Below, piece after piece: positions 58,616-64,000 of a stretch of DNA of 64,000 nt (position 1 is the stretch's first letter; each line of letters opens with the position of its first letter). Origin of the DNA: Cercis canadensis (Eukaryota; Streptophyta; Magnoliopsida; Fabales; Fabaceae); the NCBI GenBank assembly GCA_003255065.1, contig QAOA01000289.1, positions 1,411,805 through 1,475,804 on the forward strand. Direction: 5' to 3'. Under the pieces are notes generated by a model. That model did no database searches. It saw only the letters and a list, made by a program, of their open reading frames with translations, and was not told the origin of the DNA. Both the position numbers and the translations under genes were made by a program.

Positions 58616-61600
58616 ATGAGCTTCGCTGCATACAAGATGATGCACTGGCCTACGGGCATCGAGAACTGTGCTTCTGGCTTCATCACGCATTCTCGTGCCG
58701 ACTTCGTTCCCCGAATTACTCCGGTTCAGACCGATGAACTTGAGTCTGAGTGGCCCACCAGGTGCGAGATTGGTCCCATTCCCAACCTCGTTGTCACCGC
58801 AGCAAATATTTTGGAGGTATATGTCGTCAGGGTGCAAGAAGAAGGTAGCAGAGAGTCTAAGGGTCCTCTAGAAGTCAAGCGTGGCGGTTTCATGGATGGG
58901 GTTACTGGGGCTTCGCTCGAGCTTGTTTGCCATTACAGGTTTGCCCCTTGTTGTTAGATAAATGAAGAGGAGTGCACATTATGTACAGTCTAGCTATGGT
59001 GAAATTCACAATGTCAAACTAATAAAAAATAATAAATTTTACTGTTATTTTATTTTTGACAATTAATTATTGGGAAAATTGTTGATTCAGCGATGGTAAA
59101 TTAATTAGTATTGATCATACGAATTTTTCCGTTCTGTGACATCAATTTGACTATAGCAACGTTTCCTGAGTATTGGGTTCTTTAAAATTGTGCATCAGGT
59201 TGCATGGTAATGTTGAAACCATGGCGGTGTTGAGCATGGGAGGTGGTGATGGTTCTAGGAGGAGAGATTCTATTATCTTAACTTTTAAGGATGCAAAAAT
59301 TTCTGTTCTAGAATATGATGATTCTATACATGGACTTCGTACCAGGTGAGTGGGTATAAAATCAATATTTGAATAACATGTTTTTCTTCTGTTGAACTCT
59401 TTTCTTAAGATTGCATTTTTCTTTTGCTTTGTACTACTGTGATTAGTTTAAATAATGTTTGTGATCCCTGATTCCCAACTAAATACAATGTTTGTGAGCT
59501 GTAGACAATAGAAAATGATGTGTAGGACATCATATTGATGTTATAATTATGATATGTGTCATTATTGAAAGTTGTTTACTTCTATTTGAACTTGTTTGCA
59601 ACTTCAACCTAACAATATGATTTGTGGCACTATGTTGTCACTGTGATGTATTCTTTATCAATCTCGTCTGTTGATAGATTTTATGTCTCATTTAAATTTT
59701 TAGTTCTTTAAATGCGAGGCATTCTTTTTTGCTAGATTATGCATGTATAGTTATTATCTTTTACTTTGCCTAGCGGATGATGCTTATCTGTAGATGTTTA
59801 TTCTGTTGTTAGTTCTTTGCATTGTTTTGAGGGTCCGGAGTGGCTTCATTTGAAAAGAGGCAGAGAACAATTTGCGAGAGGTCCATTGGTAAAGGTTGAT
59901 CCACAAGGCAGTTGTGGCGGAGTTCTTGTCTATGATTTGCAAATGATAATACTTAAGGCTATGCAGGTCTATTTTCTCTCTTAAGTTGTCATTTCAAAAT
60001 CCTTGTTGTATTGTATGATTTCTTTTTTTCATTTTTTGTTGATTATGTGATTTTGGTTTTATTCAGTTTCTTTTATTCATTTAATATGGTTGTCAGGCGG
60101 GTTCTGGTTTAGTAGGGGAGGATGATGCCTTGGGTTCGGGAGGTGCAGTTGCTGCTCGTGTTGAGTCATCTTATATGATAAATCTACGTGACTTAGATAT
60201 GAGGCATGTAAAAGATTTTACATTTGTACATGGTGAGTGTAACATAGTATTATTATTAATTTTTTCCCCATAATGGGAGTTTTGGGAGGTCAGAAAACTT
60301 TAGCCTGTCTTCTGGTGCCATTTTTTTGTGGATGGTAAAGAATATTTCTTTCTTTTGCTTACCATTTATTTATTTTTTCCCTATTCATTTACATAAATTC
60401 ATGCAAGTTAAGCTTTCTATGGTGAATAAAATGAAGTCTGAAATCTGTTGTCAAGCCTAAAATGGCTACTGTAAAAAGAATTGTAAGGCAAAATTTTTAA
60501 ATTGTAAACAATAAGAGAAAAATTCCTGTTTTAAACTGGTTTTAATGGAAATTAACATACTGCTGTTTTTTATTTCTTGACTGAATTGGCTTTGACTTTT
60601 TCTCCAAAAATTAGAGTAGCGATTAACTGATTATTTCATTAATATAGTGTTTTGCAATTGCCATACAAAACTTTCGGGGTAGTTGATTCTCCACTACTCC
60701 ATTATTTCTCTTTCCTTGAATTCATATCCCTCAAACACTTCTAAAAATTGGTATAACATATTATGTAGGCTATATTGAACCAGTGATGGTGATCCTGCAT
60801 GAACGGGAGCTTACTTGGGCTGGGCGTGTCTCATGGAAGCACCATACTTGCATGATATCAGCACTTAGTATCAGCACAACTTTAAAGCAGCATCCACTCA
60901 TATGGTCAGCTGTTGTAAGTTCAACGTAGATAAAACTTTAACTGTAGACCAGTTTACTGAAAAGAGAATCTGTGTCAAAAAGAAAGTTTTTAATAGAAAT
61001 TTAAGTGTTTTTAATTATTATTTAATATAAAGCATTACGAGTTATGACTAACATGTTTTCATGATGCCACTTTTGTAAAGAAACAAGAAAAATTATATTT
61101 ATATGAATAATTCATAGTGTGATTAAACTGAAAACATGAATACGCCAATCCATGCACCCAAAAGCCCAACTACACATAAAACCCATTACACTTACTGACT
61201 TTGCTGTCAATTCAATGTCCACTTTGAATCATATCAGATTGTGTGTAGAGATGTTTAGAGATAAGACGATGGCTAAAATAAAACTATAATGAGCTAAAAA
61301 TGCCAGTCTTGTTTTGAATGACCAGGGAAATAAAAGAGACTCTTCATTCTTGAAATTTGAACTGCGATACCTGTTGCAGCCTTAAAAACTACTTTATACT
61401 GGATAGAAACACTTGAAATAACAAATCCTAATCCTTAAAACTAGTCTAATCTTGACCATCCAAAAAAACCTGAGCCAGAAACCATACAAGGACACAAAAG
61501 AACTAGGGAAAGTGCTACGAGAACTGCAATGTATTTTCTTTTTCTGTGTCTGTGCCGTTTGGTCACTTAATTGATATAGTTATTGTTATATTGTAATCTT

Positions 61601-63633
61601 CTGTTAAGTAAAATATTCAATAAAGAGAGGGCTTGAGTCTTTTGTAGAAGTAATTGGTTGCATGTCCCAAGCAAAATCACAATGTAAGCATTTTCTGATG
61701 AAAGTTGAAAATTTGACAAAAGAATTATTTGCACTGTTGAGTATAGATGAATAATAAGTAAGACTGCTTGATTATGCACCAACAGCTATTTATATGTCAC
61801 GTTATGGTGGTGATAATGCTGCTAAAACTATTCATATATCCAGAGTCCAAAATCTTTACATCTGCTGATATTTGTTTAAAGTTCTCTGTGTTGAAAATGT
61901 TTGTCATTTTCCTTTTGTCAGAATCTTCCCCATGATGCCTACAAGCTTCTTGCAGTGCCATCACCAATAGGTGGTGTTCTTGTGATTGGTGCTAATACTA
62001 TTCATTATCATAGTCAGGTACATGTATTTCCTTGGCACAACTGTTGCAATGGGTTTTTCAATTTCTATACATAGAAACATATAAGAACAATTGTTTTTGG
62101 GTTTTTCAAAAAAGACTTCTTCTACAATTTAAAATTTTTTGGTTTAGAAAATATCTAGGCCATAATCTAATGATGTAGGTAGATTTGTGTCTTTCTCATG
62201 TATGTTAATTTATTCTTGCCTGTTTTTGCAGTCTGCCTCATGTGCATTGGCCTTGAACAGTTATGCTGTTTCACTTGATAGTAGGTGGTGATCCTTCCTC
62301 TCTCAGTCTCTCTCTCCCCTCCTCTTGAGGAGGAAATAAAATCCTATGCTTTTTGACTAGTCATTCAACTGGTTTTTGGTTATGAGGGATACATTTATCC
62401 TCAAGTTCCATTCATTTCCAATTTCCTTTCAGTCAGGAGATGCCAAGATCAAGTTTCAATGTGGAGCTTGATGCTGCCAATGCGACTTGGTTATTGAGTG
62501 ATGTAGCATTGCTGTCAACAAAAAGTGGTGAACTGCTGTTGCTTACTCTTGTTTATGATGGAAGGTAGGTCATCCTTGTTTCTTTTCTATTTCTTTATTT
62601 TACATGCTCTATGCTGTGCGTTCTATACTCATTTAAACAGACTGATGGGTTGATGATTTATAGTAGGATTATCTTTTTGTAGATGAGATAAACGAACAAT
62701 TATTTATTTTTTCTTTTTCAGGGTCGTGCAGAGACTTGATCTGTCCAAGTCAAAAGCTTCAGTTCTGTCATCTGTGAGTTGCATAAGTCAAATGTTTTGT
62801 GCTAATTTTGTTACTGATTTGAATCTAATCTTACAGTTTAGTTTTCAATTTCTGAGTATTGTTGTTTTGGGAATACCTGCTAAATTATTTTAGGGTATCA
62901 CAACAATTGGAAATTCTCTCTTTTTTCTCGCAAGCCGATTGGGAGACAGTATGCTGGTGCAATTTTCTTGTGGATCAGGGGTTTCAATGTTATCATCCAA
63001 TCTAAAGGAAGAGGTGCAAATCTGGTCTTCAAATTGAATTTTGTTAATGATTCAGTATACTTGTTTGTCTTCAATAAATTTTTCAAGCAAATTCACTGTT
63101 ACCTATATTTGTCACTTCTGAGGGCGCTCTCCCTGTCATTAATTTTTTTTATAAAATATTCTCCTGCAATTTTTACAGGTGGGTGATATTGAAGGTGATG
63201 CTCCTTCATCAAAGCGACTGCGCAGGTCACCTTCTGATGCTTTGCAAGATATTGTTAGTGCAGAGGAGCTCTCCTTGTATGGCTCTGCTCCAAATAGAAC
63301 AGAATCAGCACAGGTAGTGTTTCAATTAATTAGCTTCAAAGAAAAGCCACAGATGACATAAAGTGGGCATCTTTCATTTTTAAACATTCCTCATTGAATT
63401 TATTGTGCTTATTTTGAAGTTCTTAGGTGTATTAAACTTACCAAACTAGTTATATGTATAAATCTTATTATTTGCTTAGATATTATTTCATTTGGTGCCT
63501 GCAGAAGACCTTCTCATTTGCAGTGAGGGATTCTTTGACTAATATTGGTCCTTTGAAAGACTTCTCCTATGGTTTAAGAATAAATGCGGACGCAAATGCA
63601 ACTGGAATTGCCAAACAAAGTAATTATGAATTG
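58616..63633 (+). CDS. CPSF160: CPSF160 (CPSF subunit 1), 5' part, runs off the window
   Basis: Coding exons: 58616-58938, 59199-59345, 59813-59966, 60097-60232, 60769-60914, 61922-62017, 62232-62284, 62433-62564, 62722-62773, 62894-63013, 63179-63313, 63505-63633, then intron; 541 codons, all phases consistent. The protein is the largest subunit of the cleavage and polyadenylation specificity factor, a WD40/beta-propeller scaffold that works with WDR33/FY and CPSF30 at the AAUAAA signal. Visible: MSFAAYKMMHWPTGIENCAS, GPIPNLVVTAANILEVYVV, CHYRLHGNVETMAVLSMGGG, ILTFKDAKISVLEYDDSIHG, CFEGPEWLHLKRGREQFARG, GRVSWKHHTC, LPHDAYKLLAVPSPIGGVLV and GLRINADANATGIAKQSNYE. The family protein is about 1,440 aa, so over half lies to the right. 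The exon at 62894-63013 uses a weak GTGCAA donor. Confidence 0.95.
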
Positions 63634-63874
63634 GTCAGTCTTTCTCATAATATATTACTTCCGCTCTGCATGATTATAGGAGTTGAGGTCTTATTCAGCT
63701 TTTTCATGGTTTGTTACTTTGAGGGCTTTAAGTACTTCAATACAACCACCATTTCTTTGTCTTGCTTTTGACTAGATTGTTGTATTGAGCCAAAAAAGAG
63801 AGAGAGAGGAGGAGGGGGAGAGAAATGAGTAACAAAGCAATTGTAGCAATTGATAACCCCCCAGACACCACCAC

Positions 63875-63905
63875 CAAAAAAAAAATATATATATATATAT
63901 ATATA
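63875..63905. repeat. A9/(AT)n microsatellite in CPSF160 intron
   Basis: A run of A followed by about twelve AT dinucleotides, preceded by a (GA)n stretch at 63797-63824. Intronic simple repeat. Confidence 0.85.
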
Positions 63906-64000
63906 TTAGCTTTCCATTGACCATGGTTTAAAAGCACAATGTTTGTATCATAGTTCAATTTTACCATTCAGTCTTTTATTTCTCATATCTTGAACAACTT

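Overview
The window is nuclear DNA of a flowering plant, almost certainly a eudicot: it is AT-rich, genes are split by many short GT-AG introns, intergenic DNA is full of MITE/MULE/hAT debris, and every gene I could reconstruct reads like an Arabidopsis-type ortholog (a rosid is my guess, not proven). The assembly is a draft: isolated Ns occur at about 2455, 5753, 10539, 11872, 14269, 14584, 14940, 19143, 27450 and 34802-34804. At several of these the sequence on both sides of the N is the same stretch repeated with a few SNPs, i.e. overlapping allelic contig ends that were butted together, not real duplications.

Genes, left to right: (1) first exon of a DUF89 damage-control phosphatase (-, runs off the left edge); (2) FKBP53-type nucleoplasmin-like histone chaperone/prolyl isomerase (+, 2705-7994); (3) YIF1-type Golgi membrane protein (-, 9361-12338); (4) cytosolic enolase with 17 coding exons (-, 20576-24426); (5) a small DUF761 protein with one membrane segment (+, 29316-29783); (6) an AT-hook AHL protein with a PPC domain (-, 30862-35390); (7) MAP65-3/PLEIADE-type microtubule bundler (-, 37230-41935, with a 5'UTR intron and mitotic AACGG boxes upstream); (8) a YLS7/TBL17-type trichome-birefringence-like acetyltransferase (-, 46208-51140); (9) chloroplast CLPT1 (+, 54130-56804); (10) the 5' part of CPSF160 (+, 58616 to beyond the right edge). 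Exon phases were checked by hand across all joins and are consistent. The genes are unrelated housekeeping functions (nucleus, Golgi, cytosol, plastid, phragmoplast, RNA 3'-end processing) and do not form a pathway.

Mobile DNA is concentrated between 13.4 and 19.4 kb. Two long-TIR Mutator-like elements lie almost next to each other (13469-15117 and 15537-18354), each bounded by a near-perfect 9-bp target duplication. The second carries a decayed plant-mobile-domain (PMD) gene and, convergent to it, the N-terminal part of a MULE transposase-like protein. Inside the first sits a GC-rich hAT-like MITE whose filled and empty alleles are both present in the assembly because of the N-joined haplotypes. 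Further right are a hAT (TTF-type) remnant, a MITE at 26.0-26.4 kb, a 262/268-bp near-perfect inverted repeat ending on an N (26830-27449), a LINE remnant (about 44.37-45.3 kb), a SINE-like segment in a MAP65 intron, and a composite of gene fragments at 57.1-57.45 kb made from pieces of the neighbouring TBL and CPSF160 genes. I saw no CRISPR array, rRNA or convincing tRNA gene.
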